A stretch of DNA of 64,000 nucleotides, taken from contig NZ_JAVVQU010000005.1 in NCBI RefSeq assembly GCF_036655075.1, positions 14,092 to 78,091 on the forward strand. The letters run 5' to 3'. The stretch's first letter is position 1. Each line of letters opens with the position of its first letter. Of this stretch, positions 18,201-27,850 are shown piece by piece. The position numbers and the translations under genes are program-made. The DNA comes from Holtiella sp036655075. GTDB taxonomy: Bacteria; Bacillota; Clostridia; Lachnospirales; Cellulosilyticaceae. The notes below the pieces were generated by a model, which had not been told where the DNA came from, did not search any database, and saw only the letters and a list, made by a program, of their open reading frames with translations.

Positions 18201-20906
18201 TTAAATTATATTTTTACCGCTTCGACCAATATTATAATACTGTATACATTCACCAAATATTTTTTCTTCTACAGGCTGACTAATAAAGTATCCTTGTATC
18301 ATATCACAATCTATCGCCTTAAGTACTTGCATTTGCTTTGCATCCTCTACCCCTTCACAGATTACTTCTAGGTTAAGAGTATGTGCTAGATTAATAAGTG
18401 ACTCTACGATAGCTCGGGTCTTTGTGTCTTCTCCTACTTCAAGTAAAATTGACCTATCAATCTTCAAAATATCAATGGGTAGCATTTTAATATGATTAAA
18501 TAAAGAATAGCCCACTCCAAAATCATCTAATGCCACTTTTATTCCTAATAGCTTAATCTCGTTTAAAACTTTAATAATATATTGAGGATACTCTAACACG
18601 TCATCTTCTGTTATTTCAAGTTTTAATAAATCGGGTTTAAGATTATAGCGACTTAGCAACTCTTTTATTGTTTCCACACAATTTGATTTCTTAAGAGACC
18701 TATAAGACAGATTCACTGAAATTGTGAAATCGTCAACCCCCTTTTCATTCCACTGCTTGCAAAATTCACATGCTCTTTCTAAGATCATATAATCTATGTC
18801 TACAATATATCCGGTATTCTTAGCTACAGGAATAAATTTATCTGGTTGAATAATCTCTCCATCTTTCTTCCATCTTGCCAATGCTTCAGCACCTACTATT
18901 TTTTCATTTTTTATATCAAGAATAGGTTGATAATAAGGTACAATTTCATTATTATCTATAGCATCCTTCAATCTTGCTTCTATCTCAAGATCTTCCATCA
19001 TTGCATCTGCAAAAATATAAGTACTATTTCCTCCATTTTTTTTGCTCCTATACATAGCAATATCACCATATTTAAGGAGCGTATTGACATCTACAGCTTG
19101 GTGCGGGTATATACTCACACCAATACTTACTTTGATTTCAAAATTATATAGCGCATATTCAAAACGCTGATTCACTACCCTAATAATTTCTTCACCATAA
19201 TCTAAGATTTCTTGATTGGTGTACAGTCCTTCCTTTATAAGAACGAATTCATCTCCCCCTACTCTACCAATGCACACACTACTATCTGAAAGTTTCATAA
19301 GCCCATTGGCTACATGACAAAGTACTTTATCACCTTCTACATGACCAACTGTATCATTAAGTGTTTTAAAATTATCTAAATCCATAAAATAAATTACAAA
19401 GGGCTTATTCACACGTCTCATTGCATTTAAATGTCGATATAAACTATGCCTATTCTTCAAGTTTGTCAAAGAATCATACTCTGCTAAATACTTCATTTCA
19501 GTTAAATATTGTTTCAACTTTGTAACATCATTTACAATAAGGGTAAAATAACCTTCTTGCGTTACATAAATGCTTAGGTCCACCCACTTATTCTCTCTAA
19601 TCCTAATTTGATTCACTATAAAGGGCTGATTAGTACTACTTACTTGCTCAAATACTTCTTGCAACTTAATCGCACCCATATAAGTATTATCTAGAAATTC
19701 GGTAAAGTACTTACCTATCATATCTTCTTTATTAACTTCCACCAGCTTAGCTAATGCATCATTAAACACTTCACAAATACCATCTATATACCGACCTTTT
19801 TCATCTTGCTTAATGCGATAATAGGCAAAGCCATTTGTCATGGTTGCAAGTACATCACTATACTGACTCTCCTTAATGCTTATACTTTCATTGGCATCTT
19901 CTAAAGCCTCAAACATTTCATTAATATCATTTTCTAAACTTCCTATTTCATCCTTTGTAGAGTCTACAACAATACGCTCAGATAAGTTTGTTGAATTTTT
20001 AATTTCATTAACGCCTCTATTAATTTTAACAATGCGTTTCACTACAAGCTTTTCAATAAGAATCGCTAGAATTAAGTTAATGATAATGCAAAGTCCAATC
20101 AGAATAGTTGTAAATAAATCTATATTTTTTTTAGTACTTTGTTTAACAACAAGTGGCTCCATTATCTTGATATAGTAGTCTTCTTCACTATGTTTCCCCT
20201 TCAACTCAAAGTAACTTGAAATATGATCCTCATTATAAACTATCATTATTTCTTGCTCTTGTGATTGCTGTGTATTCACGCCTCTAGACTGCTCTATCTC
20301 AGTTACTAAACTTATGTCTTTACCCATAGACTCTGCAATGCTTGCTAGCATCTCTTGATCAATTGCTTTTATTCCTATTAAATAGCCTAAATGTTGACTA
20401 CTTTTTTCACTTTTAAGTGTATCTATTGCTACCCAATAGGGTCTATCTTGTGTATTGATAATGTCTTGTGTAAAAGGTTTCTTTTCATCTATTAACCCGA
20501 TAATAACCTCTTGAAGATACGTGCACTCTGTATCAGATATAGCAAGTTTCTCTTTAGCCCCATAAATTTCTTGAACTTCTAGGCTCGGGGAAAGTAACAT
20601 CTTATATTCAATGCCGTCCTCCTTAAATTTATCATACAGTCCAAGTTTCTCTCTAAAATCCAACTCTCTTTCTTCCTCAATGTCTGCAATGGTTTCTAAT
20701 GTTACAGCATAGTCTTTAACTTTTCCAATAAACTTCTCCTCTTCTCCCTCAACTCTATTAATAACACCTCCGCTAATGCCACTAATACGACTCATCTCTC
20801 CTTGATACAGATAATCTACCATTACATTAGATGATACCAAATATAACAATATAGTTATTGCCGTCATCATTGTAAAAATACTAGCAATCTTAAGTGATAG
20901 CTTCAT
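18201..20906 (-). CDS. Membrane GGDEF-EAL cyclic-di-GMP enzyme with HAMP and PAS domains
   Basis: 901 residues. Order: TM1 (~8-30), an extracytoplasmic sensor (~31-260, possibly CHASE4-like), TM2 (~262-285), HAMP (~286-340), a PAS-like region (~350-465), GGDEF (~475-635) and EAL (~645-890). The cyclase active site GGDEF is intact at 550-554, the inhibitory RxxD site before it is absent, and the phosphodiesterase EAL is intact at 674-676 with DDFGVGYS further on. Both activities could therefore exist, with direction set by the sensor. SD GGGGG precedes the ATG. Monocistronic. Confidence 0.92.
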   Translation of the reverse strand: MKLSLKIASIFTMMTAITILLYLVSSNVMVDYLYQGEMSRISGISGGVINRVEGEEEKFIGKVKDYAVTLETIADIEEERELDFREKLGLYDKFKEDGIEYKMLLSPSLEVQEIYGAKEKLAISDTECTYLQEVIIGLIDEKKPFTQDIINTQDRPYWVAIDTLKSEKSSQHLGYLIGIKAIDQEMLASIAESMGKDISLVTEIEQSRGVNTQQSQEQEIMIVYNEDHISSYFELKGKHSEEDYYIKIMEPLVVKQSTKKNIDLFTTILIGLCIIINLILAILIEKLVVKRIVKINRGVNEIKNSTNLSERIVVDSTKDEIGSLENDINEMFEALEDANESISIKESQYSDVLATMTNGFAYYRIKQDEKGRYIDGICEVFNDALAKLVEVNKEDMIGKYFTEFLDNTYMGAIKLQEVFEQVSSTNQPFIVNQIRIRENKWVDLSIYVTQEGYFTLIVNDVTKLKQYLTEMKYLAEYDSLTNLKNRHSLYRHLNAMRRVNKPFVIYFMDLDNFKTLNDTVGHVEGDKVLCHVANGLMKLSDSSVCIGRVGGDEFVLIKEGLYTNQEILDYGEEIIRVVNQRFEYALYNFEIKVSIGVSIYPHQAVDVNTLLKYGDIAMYRSKKNGGNSTYIFADAMMEDLEIEARLKDAIDNNEIVPYYQPILDIKNEKIVGAEALARWKKDGEIIQPDKFIPVAKNTGYIVDIDYMILERACEFCKQWNEKGVDDFTISVNLSYRSLKKSNCVETIKELLSRYNLKPDLLKLEITEDDVLEYPQYIIKVLNEIKLLGIKVALDDFGVGYSLFNHIKMLPIDILKIDRSILLEVGEDTKTRAIVESLINLAHTLNLEVICEGVEDAKQMQVLKAIDCDMIQGYFISQPVEEKIFGECIQYYNIGRSGKNII

Positions 20907-21027
20907 ATTTTGTCCCCCTTAAAATGCTTACTATTGTTTTTTTCTTTCATTATACTAAAACTTTAGAATAATAAAAGGATTTATTAATGAAAATTTGTTT
21001 GAAAATCTACTTTTTTAGTAGTTTCTT

Positions 21028-21333
21028 TCACAAATTGTAGAAATAAAGGATGTGGTCTCCTTGTATTTTCATTAACATTCTTTCAAATACATCCCCCTCA
21101 CACTTCAGACCTAACACTTCTGTTACACCCAGTAATTCATTACGAAGTTCCTTAGCGATTACCTAGACAGCACTTTCACCTGCAAACATAGTCCAGCTTA
21201 GCTAGACGCACAGCATAATAAAAGCGCCCACTATAAAGGGCGCTACATACTCTTCATTGCTTATGATATTTTCTAGCTGACCACCATTGCTTTCAAGTTC
21301 TTTACCAATAGATACTACCAAACGATTGACATT
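21028..21333 (-). pseudogene. Decayed unidentified gene with two in-frame amber codons
   Basis: One reading frame of ~100 codons runs from 21333 to the TGA at 21028-21030, interrupted only by TAG at 21202-21204 and 21163-21165. The translation is protein-like (IGKELESNGGQLENIISNEE, EYVAPFIVGAFIMLCV, then VIAKELRNELLGVTEVLGLK). There is no start codon or ribosome site, and it begins just after murG's stop codon. The parent family is not recognised. It explains most of the gap between murG and the GGDEF-EAL gene. Confidence 0.5.
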
Positions 21334-21337
21334 CTAT

Positions 21338-22396
21338 TTATTTGTATCTTCTTATTTCTTCCATTACTTTACTAGTGCCACTTGTATCCATAGATTTTTT
21401 CATAGCACCTTTATAAACATCCACATTTTTATATAACTCATAAATATTACTTACAAGAGTATCTTTGTTTAAGGCTTCTTCTTGCAGTACAAGTGAGTAC
21501 CCTTGCTTTTGCATAGAATCTGCATTAAGAATCTGGTCACCTCTACTTGCATTTTGTGAAAGTGGAATAAGTAAATTAGGAATCTTAAGTGCTACAATTT
21601 CTGCTAAAGCATTAGCACCTGCTCTAGATAACATCATATCTGCCATTGCAAATAGATGAGGAAGTTCATCTCCCACATATTCAAATTGATAGTACCCATC
21701 TCTACCTTGTAGTTTCTCATCTACATTATTCTTACCACATATGTGTACAATATTAAACTCTGAATTAAGCTCCTCTAAAGCTTCTCTTAAGCACTGGTTA
21801 ATTTTTACAGAGCCTAAACTTCCCCCCATCATTAATAAAACTGGCTTATGCGCCTTAAATCCACAAACTTTATAACCTTGTTCTGCTTTACCTTTAAAAA
21901 GTGCCTCACGAATAGGGGTACCCGTCATAATACCTTTTGCACCTACATATTGAAGCGTCTCCGGGAAATTAACACAGATGACTTTAGCACCCTTAGATGC
22001 AATCTTATTAGCTAGACCTGGTGTAATATCTGATTCATGAATAATAACCGGAATACCTAATAACTTAGCAGCTAATACTACTGGAACCGTAACAAATCCA
22101 CCTTTTGAAAATACTACATTAGGTTTAATCTTTTTGAGTAGGCTATATGCATCAAATAAACCTTTAATAACTTTAAATGGATCTTTTAGATTTTCTACAG
22201 ATGCATATCTTCTTAACTTACCTGAAGATATCCCATGATACGGAATGTTTTCCTTTTCTATTAAATCTTTTTCTATCCCGTTTTTGCTTCCTATATATTG
22301 AATATTCCATCCTTCCTTTTGCAACTGTGGAATAAGTGCAATATTAGGTGTTACGTGTCCCGCTGTTCCACCGCCAGTTAATACTATCGTCTTCAA
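21338..22396 (-). CDS. murG: UDP-GlcNAc:undecaprenyl-PP-MurNAc-pentapeptide transferase
   Basis: 352 residues, glycosyltransferase family 28. It adds GlcNAc to lipid I to form lipid II on the inner face of the membrane. Visible: GGGTAGHV at the N-terminus, the HESDITPGLANK block, MMGGSLGS opening the second domain, and SRAGANALAEIVALK in the UDP-GlcNAc site. It starts four bases after the malic-enzyme stop, so the two share a transcript, which is not the usual mur/fts cluster location. Confidence 0.96.
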   Translation of the reverse strand: MKTIVLTGGGTAGHVTPNIALIPQLQKEGWNIQYIGSKNGIEKDLIEKENIPYHGISSGKLRRYASVENLKDPFKVIKGLFDAYSLLKKIKPNVVFSKGGFVTVPVVLAAKLLGIPVIIHESDITPGLANKIASKGAKVICVNFPETLQYVGAKGIMTGTPIREALFKGKAEQGYKVCGFKAHKPVLLMMGGSLGSVKINQCLREALEELNSEFNIVHICGKNNVDEKLQGRDGYYQFEYVGDELPHLFAMADMMLSRAGANALAEIVALKIPNLLIPLSQNASRGDQILNADSMQKQGYSLVLQEEALNKDTLVSNIYELYKNVDVYKGAMKKSMDTSGTSKVMEEIRRYK

Positions 22397-22400
22397 TCTA

Positions 22401-23564
22401 TTATGCCTCCTTATTTGCTATACACTTGACAGCTTCTGCTACGCAATCTGCTACGCCCTCTCTAAAAGCTGCTGGCAAAATAGACTCTGGACCTAGCTCA
22501 TCTTCTTTCACCATACTTGCAATCGCATAAGCTGCTGCTAATTTCATATCTTCTGTAATTTGGCTCACTCTTGCTAAAAGTGCTCCCTTAAATATACCTG
22601 GGAATACTAGTACATTATTCACCTGATTTGGAAAATCTGATCTACCTGTTCCAACCACAAGTGCACCTGCTTCTTTTGCTAAGTCAGGCATAATTTCTGG
22701 GGTAGGATTAGCCATAGCAAAAATAATAGCATCTTTATTCATAGAACTCACCATATCTTGTGAAACAATATTTGGTGCAGATACGCCAATAAATATATCG
22801 GCATCTATTAAAGCATCTTTTAAGCTTCCTTTAAGTTGGTTCTTATTTGTCACTTTTGAAAGCTCTTGTTGTGCCCAGTTCATCCATTCTTCGCCTTCAC
22901 ATAAGATGCCAAGTTTATCAACTACTATTATATTATTAAAGTCTGCCTTTAATAACAGCTTTGTAATTGCAATCCCTGCTGAGCCTGCTCCATTTACAAC
23001 AACTTTCACATTTTCCTTTTGTTTATGTGCTACTTTAAGTGCATTAGTAACACCCGCTAGAACGACAATAGCTGTACCATGTTGGTCATCATGGAATACT
23101 GGAATATCAAGTTCTTCTTTAAGCCTAGCTTCTATTTCAAAGCAACGGGGTGCTGCAATATCTTCTAAGTTAATACCTCCAAAAGTAGGAGCAATTTGCT
23201 TAACAAACTTAATAATTTCTTCTGTATCTTTTGTATCTATACAGATAGGTACTGCATTAATCCCTGCAAATTCTTTAAAAAGGACAGCTTTGCCTTCCAT
23301 AACAGGCATAGCTGCCTCTGGTCCTATATCCCCTAAACCAAGTACGGCTGTACCATCTGAAATAACAGCTACAGTATTGCCTTTCATAGTATATTTATAG
23401 ACATCTTCTTTATTTTCTTTAATTTTTCTACAAGGTTCTGCTACCCCTGGTGTATAAGCAATTGCTAAGTCTTCTTTATTACTTACACAAGCTTTAGCTA
23501 CTATCTCTAGTTTTCCCTGCCATTTCTCATGCATCTCCAATGCCTTACTGTTAATATCTGTCAT
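22401..23564 (-). CDS. Malic enzyme (oxaloacetate-decarboxylating malate dehydrogenase)
   Basis: 387 residues, the short bacterial class. It decarboxylates malate to pyruvate with reduction of NAD(P). Visible: YTPGVAEPCRKI, the SDGTAVLGLGDIGPEAAMPV block, metal-binding FHDDQHGTAIV, the Rossmann NGAGSAGIAI and the C-terminal MANPTPEI. Cofactor preference is not clear from motifs. Co-transcribed with murG from the promoter at 23621-23649. Confidence 0.95.
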   Translation of the reverse strand: MTDINSKALEMHEKWQGKLEIVAKACVSNKEDLAIAYTPGVAEPCRKIKENKEDVYKYTMKGNTVAVISDGTAVLGLGDIGPEAAMPVMEGKAVLFKEFAGINAVPICIDTKDTEEIIKFVKQIAPTFGGINLEDIAAPRCFEIEARLKEELDIPVFHDDQHGTAIVVLAGVTNALKVAHKQKENVKVVVNGAGSAGIAITKLLLKADFNNIIVVDKLGILCEGEEWMNWAQQELSKVTNKNQLKGSLKDALIDADIFIGVSAPNIVSQDMVSSMNKDAIIFAMANPTPEIMPDLAKEAGALVVGTGRSDFPNQVNNVLVFPGIFKGALLARVSQITEDMKLAAAYAIASMVKEDELGPESILPAAFREGVADCVAEAVKCIANKEA

Positions 23565-23620
23565 ATTTTCTCCTTCGTATAATTCTCTTATTCCTATTTT
23601 TTTAATAGCTTAATACTTTA

Positions 23621-23649
23621 ATCATACTCTTTTTTTAAATGCTTCGCAA
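23621..23649 (-). promoter_or_regulatory. Promoter of the malic enzyme-murG unit
   Basis: TTGCGA, 17 bases, TATGAT on the minus strand, about 55 bases before the malic-enzyme ATG. Confidence 0.5.
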
Positions 23650-23802
23650 CTTAGTGCTTTTCCTTTTTTAAGTTCTATCATTTTTATAAAAAGTTGGTTT
23701 ATAATAGGATTTTAGGGCAATACTTTATTCAGAGTTCATTGCTTTTACGCGTAATGTATGGTAAAGTTTTTATGTATTATTTTAAGAAAGGAGCCCTTAC
23801 AT

Positions 23803-25638
23803 ATGTGTGGTTTTTGTGGCTTTGTAGATACAGAACTTGAAGATAAAAAATCAGTACTCACAGGTATGATGAATAAGATTATACATCGTGGTCCTGATAG
23901 CGATGGGCAGTTTATTGATGAGTCAGCTGCTTTAGGGTTTAGACGTTTAAGTATCATCGATTTAGAAGAAGGTTCTCAACCTTTATACAATACAAATAAA
24001 ACTTTAGTACTTACTTTTAATGGTGAAATTTACAACTATCAATCTATTCGTGAAACGCTTATTCAAAAAGGTTATGAGTTCAAAACTCATACCGATTCAG
24101 AAGTACTTGTTCATGGTTATGATGAGTATGGTACAGACTTACTTTCTCATTTACGTGGTATGTTTGCCTTCGTTATTTGGGATCGTGAAAAACAAATGCT
24201 CTTTGGTGCACGTGACTTCTTTGGTATCAAACCATTTTACTATTATAAAGAAGATAATCGTTTCGTTTATGGCTCTGAAATCAAATCACTTTTAGAGCAC
24301 CCTGCAGTTCATAAAGAACTTAATGAAGAAGCACTTGAAAACTATTTAACATTCCAATATTCCGCTACACCAGAAACATTCTTTAAAGGTATTTTCAAAT
24401 TACCTCCAGCACACTTCTTTACTTACAAAGATGGTGCATTAGATATAAAAAGATATTGGGAACCTACTTTCATTGAAACAGAAGGATCTTTAGAAGACTA
24501 TGTTGATATGATTGACCAAACTATGAAAGAATCTATTCAAACACATAAAATTAGTGATGTTGAAGTTGGTTGTTTCCTATCAAGTGGTGTTGACTCTAGT
24601 TATGTAGCAAGTTGTTTCAAAGGGGATAAGACCTTTACCGTAGGTTTCGACAACGAACAATATAATGAAATTAGTTATGCCAAAGAACTCTCTAAAGAAA
24701 TTGGTATTGAAAACTTCCACAAAGTAATCACCCCTGAAGAATATTGGTCTTCTCTTACAAAAGTTCAATATCACATGGATGAGCCTTTAGCTGACCCTGC
24801 TGCAGTTGCACTTTACTTTGTAAGTGAACTTGCAAGCAAACATGTTAAAGTTGTTCTTTCAGGTGAAGGTGCAGATGAACTCTTTGGCGGTTACAACATT
24901 TACAAAGAACCTGTTGATAATGCAAAATATCATACTCTCCCTCAAGGTCTTAGAACTTTCCTTGCTAAATTAGCAAAAGCACTACCATTTAGCTTCAAAG
25001 GCAAAAACTACCTTATTCGTGGGGCTCAAACGATTGAAGAGCGTTTCATTGGAAATGCTTATATGTTTTCTGTAGATGAGCGCAAGAAACTTCTGAAGGT
25101 TTCTACACCTGCTAAAGACCCAAAAGCACTTACAGCACCTTTCTATGCTAAAGTGAAGGATAAATCCGATGTTACTAAAATGCAATATTTAGATATGCAT
25201 ATGTGGTTAGCTGGAGATATCTTACTTAAAGCAGATAAAATGAGTATGGCACATTCTCTTGAACTACGTGTACCATTCTTAGACAAAGAAGTTTGTCTCC
25301 TTGCTACTAAGATTCCACTTCATTATCGTGTAAACAAAGAAAATACTAAATACGCAATGCGTTTAGCTGCTAAACGTAATATGTCAGCTGCTACTGCTAA
25401 CAAGAAAAAACTTGGCTTCCCTGTACCCATTCGTGTATGGCTTAAAGAAGACAAGTATTACAACATCGTGAAAGAAGCTTTCACAAGTGCTACTGCAAAT
25501 AAATATTTCAACGAAGATATGCTTATGAATATCTTAGATGAACACAAAAAAGGTCATAAAGATAATAGCCGTAAAATCTGGACTATCTTTATGTTCCTTG
25601 TGTGGTACAAACAATACTTCCAAGAAGCAACTGCTTAA
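23803..25638 (+). CDS. asnB: Asparagine synthase (glutamine-hydrolysing)
   Basis: 611 residues. The start is fixed by chemistry: Met is removed to expose Cys2 (MCGFCGF), the glutaminase nucleophile. AAGGAG lies nine bases upstream, while a longer in-frame start would bury the cysteine. Glutaminase domain ~2-190, including GPDSDGQ and FNGEIYN; synthetase domain ~215-590 with the ATP pyrophosphatase loop SSGVDSS near residue 260. It makes asparagine (or amidates related substrates) from aspartate, ATP and glutamine. Followed by a strong terminator. Confidence 0.94.
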   Translation: MCGFCGFVDTELEDKKSVLTGMMNKIIHRGPDSDGQFIDESAALGFRRLSIIDLEEGSQPLYNTNKTLVLTFNGEIYNYQSIRETLIQKGYEFKTHTDSEVLVHGYDEYGTDLLSHLRGMFAFVIWDREKQMLFGARDFFGIKPFYYYKEDNRFVYGSEIKSLLEHPAVHKELNEEALENYLTFQYSATPETFFKGIFKLPPAHFFTYKDGALDIKRYWEPTFIETEGSLEDYVDMIDQTMKESIQTHKISDVEVGCFLSSGVDSSYVASCFKGDKTFTVGFDNEQYNEISYAKELSKEIGIENFHKVITPEEYWSSLTKVQYHMDEPLADPAAVALYFVSELASKHVKVVLSGEGADELFGGYNIYKEPVDNAKYHTLPQGLRTFLAKLAKALPFSFKGKNYLIRGAQTIEERFIGNAYMFSVDERKKLLKVSTPAKDPKALTAPFYAKVKDKSDVTKMQYLDMHMWLAGDILLKADKMSMAHSLELRVPFLDKEVCLLATKIPLHYRVNKENTKYAMRLAAKRNMSAATANKKKLGFPVPIRVWLKEDKYYNIVKEAFTSATANKYFNEDMLMNILDEHKKGHKDNSRKIWTIFMFLVWYKQYFQEATA

Positions 25639-25646
25639 GCGCATTT

Positions 25647-25680
25647 AAGGGCTGAAGAGATTAATCTCTTCAGCCCTTTT
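25647..25680 (+). terminator. Terminator of asnB
   Basis: AAGGGCTGAAGAGA pairs with TCTCTTCAGCCCTT around a TTAA loop, followed by TTTTAATT. Confidence 0.9.
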
Positions 25681-25715
25681 AATTATGTGTACGCTTGAAT
25701 CACTTAAAGTCTACT

Positions 25716-26132
25716 CTATAAATAACTTTTTATAAGCTCTGCTGTTTTAGCAAGCTCCTCAAGTGTTATTTCCATATTTGAAGTTTTGTTCAGCACAACT
25801 TGATCATTTTTAAATCTAGGTATTAAATGCATATGGAAATGGAAAACAGACTGTCCTGCTGCCTCACCATTATTTTGAATCACATTAATCCCCTCTGCTT
25901 GAACGGCCTCTTTAATACCTTTAGCAATATGATTTGCAAGTGGATAGAGCCTAGCACTTATTTCCACTGGTAGTTCGAACATATCTTGATAGTGTGCCTT
26001 TGGCAAAATGAGTACATGCCCACGTGATGCTGGAAAACGGTCTAAAATCACTTTAAAATATTCATCCTCATAAACTACAAATGATGGGATATCTCCCTTT
26101 AAAATTTTGCAAAAAATACAATCACTATGCAT
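25716..26132 (-). CDS. HIT-family nucleotide hydrolase
   Basis: 138 residues. The histidine triad HFHMH is at residues 98-102, an N-terminal CIFC (residues 5-8) forms half of the zinc site seen in Hint-type proteins, and GHVLILPKAHY precedes the core. Family members hydrolyse or transfer nucleotides such as AMP-lysine or Ap4A. The second ATG is preferred because it leaves eight bases after GGAAGG. Confidence 0.92.
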   Translation of the reverse strand: MHSDCIFCKILKGDIPSFVVYEDEYFKVILDRFPASRGHVLILPKAHYQDMFELPVEISARLYPLANHIAKGIKEAVQAEGINVIQNNGEAAGQSVFHFHMHLIPRFKNDQVVLNKTSNMEITLEELAKTAELIKSYL

Positions 26133-26166
26133 CTTCATTACCTTCCTTCTTTTGTATTATTTTATT

Positions 26167-26592
26167 CTATTTTTCTGTTAACATTTTTACCAATCTAGTT
26201 TGATAAATATACTCATCACTTAACATGTTGTTAATCATCTTATATAGTTTAAAGTCTTCAATAGGCTGACTAATGTGAGCCATTAACTGAATATTTCTAG
26301 CTACTGCCTCTAACCTATTGTTAAGTTCTTGTTGTGCCGAATGACTTATTGTAATATTATGTTTGAACGGATCTATTTTAATCTCTTCGTGCAAATATTC
26401 CTTTGTTATGTCTTGTATCATACGCTCATGCTTGTACTGATCTTGAACACGTTCATGCATCCATTTTCTTTGCACAGGACTTGCTAAGATTTGTAGTAAT
26501 CGTTCTTCTATCATACGTTGCTTTCTCTTGGTGATAACAAGTTCTTCAAATAAACTATGTATTTGTTGGTGACTAAGTGCTTGTGAATCCAT
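26167..26592 (-). CDS. Hypothetical helical protein
   Basis: 141 residues from the ATG with GGGAGG eight bases upstream; a longer frame lacks a ribosome site. Entirely helical in character with many Gln, His, Glu and Arg, and no membrane segment or signal peptide. The spacing of helices and ExxR/HExx-like groups (KHERMIQD, YLHEEIKID) suggests a four-helix bundle of ferritin-like or DUF2383-like type, but this is only a guess. Its neighbours give no functional clue. Confidence 0.65.
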   Translation of the reverse strand: MDSQALSHQQIHSLFEELVITKRKQRMIEERLLQILASPVQRKWMHERVQDQYKHERMIQDITKEYLHEEIKIDPFKHNITISHSAQQELNNRLEAVARNIQLMAHISQPIEDFKLYKMINNMLSDEYIYQTRLVKMLTEK

Positions 26593-26644
26593 ATACCCAT
26601 CCTCCCTAAATAACATCTATTGTCATTTATATGAGATGTCCTAC

Positions 26645-26993
26645 TTATTTATACCTTTCACTACTCATGATACAACTACGCCTCTGCCTCATAATGCGGT
26701 AAAAAGCTTCTGAATTTTCTTCCCACTCCATTAGATGGTCAAAAAAGTTTTGCATAACACTATGCATTCCTGCAATATGTACATTAGAAATAGCTACTAC
26801 GCCATTACTTTCACTAATAGCCTTTGCAACCCTCTCAAACTGCCAACTTTTTTGCCCATTATAATCATTAAACTTCTCAAGTTCCATTACTTCTATCTTT
26901 AACTTCAAGTTCACCAAACACATTTATTGCTATTTGTTTAATCTTTTGCAGTGTAAGGCTTGTACAATTGGCAAGTAAAAGGATAATTTTCAT
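26645..26993 (-). pseudogene. Frameshifted flavodoxin-like NAD(P)H oxidoreductase
   Basis: AAGGAG and ATG at 26993 open a frame (MKIILLLANCTSLTLQKIK) that hits TGA at 26877-26879. The +1 frame then continues the protein from about 26920 to 26645 with the family-typical sequence VAISNVHIAGMHSVMQNFFD. Joined, it resembles a short NADPH-dependent FMN reductase/flavodoxin-fold enzyme, but the C-terminal third is also missing. The shift falls between 26877 and 26925. Natural decay is likelier than a sequencing error because of the truncation. Confidence 0.65.
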
Positions 26994-27040
26994 ATTTCTC
27001 CTTATTCTATTATAACCAATGTACCCCTTAAATTAAAGTC

Positions 27041-27730
27041 TTAAAGGTACTGTGCTGCTTTGCTTGGATAATAGGCCTTAAGTTCTTCAATTTCCCAGTA
27101 GACAAAGAATATTTTGCGTTTTAAAGTGACATGTAGAATATCATTAACTTTAAAATTATACATCCAGTCTCTACGAATTAAAACCTTACAATATTTGTTA
27201 TTATTGAGCTTGCTTAAAGCAATATAGCCTTCGTCGTTAATCTCATCTACACTAAAAAGTCCTTGTTCATACATAGCCATATTATCTTTACGTTGCTGTT
27301 TTTCTTTGTACTCTTTATAACTTTCTAAGTCTATGATTGTAGGCACCATACTAATAATAGGATCTCCAATCATCCTTCTAACAATTTCATTGACTTTATA
27401 AACGCGTAAATATTCTTCTCCATAATAATCTAGTATAAGTGGTGTATTATCTTCGCTATTATACTTTCTATGAATGAAAGTAAGTAAATCTTGAACGCTA
27501 TAGACAATATTAAATGCATCTTCTACCTTTAAATACTTCTTATGTCTAGGTACCCATACAGCTAAAAAGTAATCTAATGCATCCATATAACCATTAGAGA
27601 TAGTATTGGTATGCTTAAATTCTTCAATAAAGCTAAGAAGCAACTCTAATCCTTGTTTTTGCAAAGTAAATATATAGGCATTGGGTTTAATATATTCAAT
27701 ATAATCTCTGACTTCGTTGAGTAAATTCAT
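27041..27730 (-). CDS. Hypothetical protein downstream of a DnaA-box region
   Basis: 229 residues from the ATG preceded by GGAGG and five bases. Not recognised. Mixed alpha/beta, soluble, rich in Tyr, Lys and Asn. The C-terminus (KVLIRRDWMYNFKVNDILHV) is beta-rich. It is conserved-looking, with a normal ribosome site. Upstream lie a terminator hairpin, a perfect promoter and DnaA-like boxes (27818-28047), so its expression could be attenuated or tied to DnaA. Confidence 0.7.
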   Translation of the reverse strand: MNLLNEVRDYIEYIKPNAYIFTLQKQGLELLLSFIEEFKHTNTISNGYMDALDYFLAVWVPRHKKYLKVEDAFNIVYSVQDLLTFIHRKYNSEDNTPLILDYYGEEYLRVYKVNEIVRRMIGDPIISMVPTIIDLESYKEYKEKQQRKDNMAMYEQGLFSVDEINDEGYIALSKLNNNKYCKVLIRRDWMYNFKVNDILHVTLKRKIFFVYWEIEELKAYYPSKAAQYL

Positions 27731-27817
27731 GTTTGCCTCCAAACTCAAAAGAATTTCCTAAAAATGGTTTCTTTTTAGTTTATACAAGACAAACTAAGTT
27801 TATACATGTTTGTACAC

Positions 27818-27850
27818 AAAAAAAATGACCACATCTAAGTGGCCAAAAGT
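27818..27850 (-). terminator. Terminator ending a short transcript before the 27.0-27.7 kb gene
   Basis: TGGCCAC/GTGGTCA seven-base stem with a six-base loop followed by eight T on the minus strand. It lies 90 bases downstream of a consensus promoter and 88 bases upstream of the next gene. Confidence 0.8.

Noticed and set aside
22906..23400. 164-codon plus-strand frame opposite the malic-enzyme gene
   Set aside because: It lies wholly antisense to a well-conserved gene and its Ser/Thr/Ile-rich translation is typical of a codon-shadow; no ribosome site.
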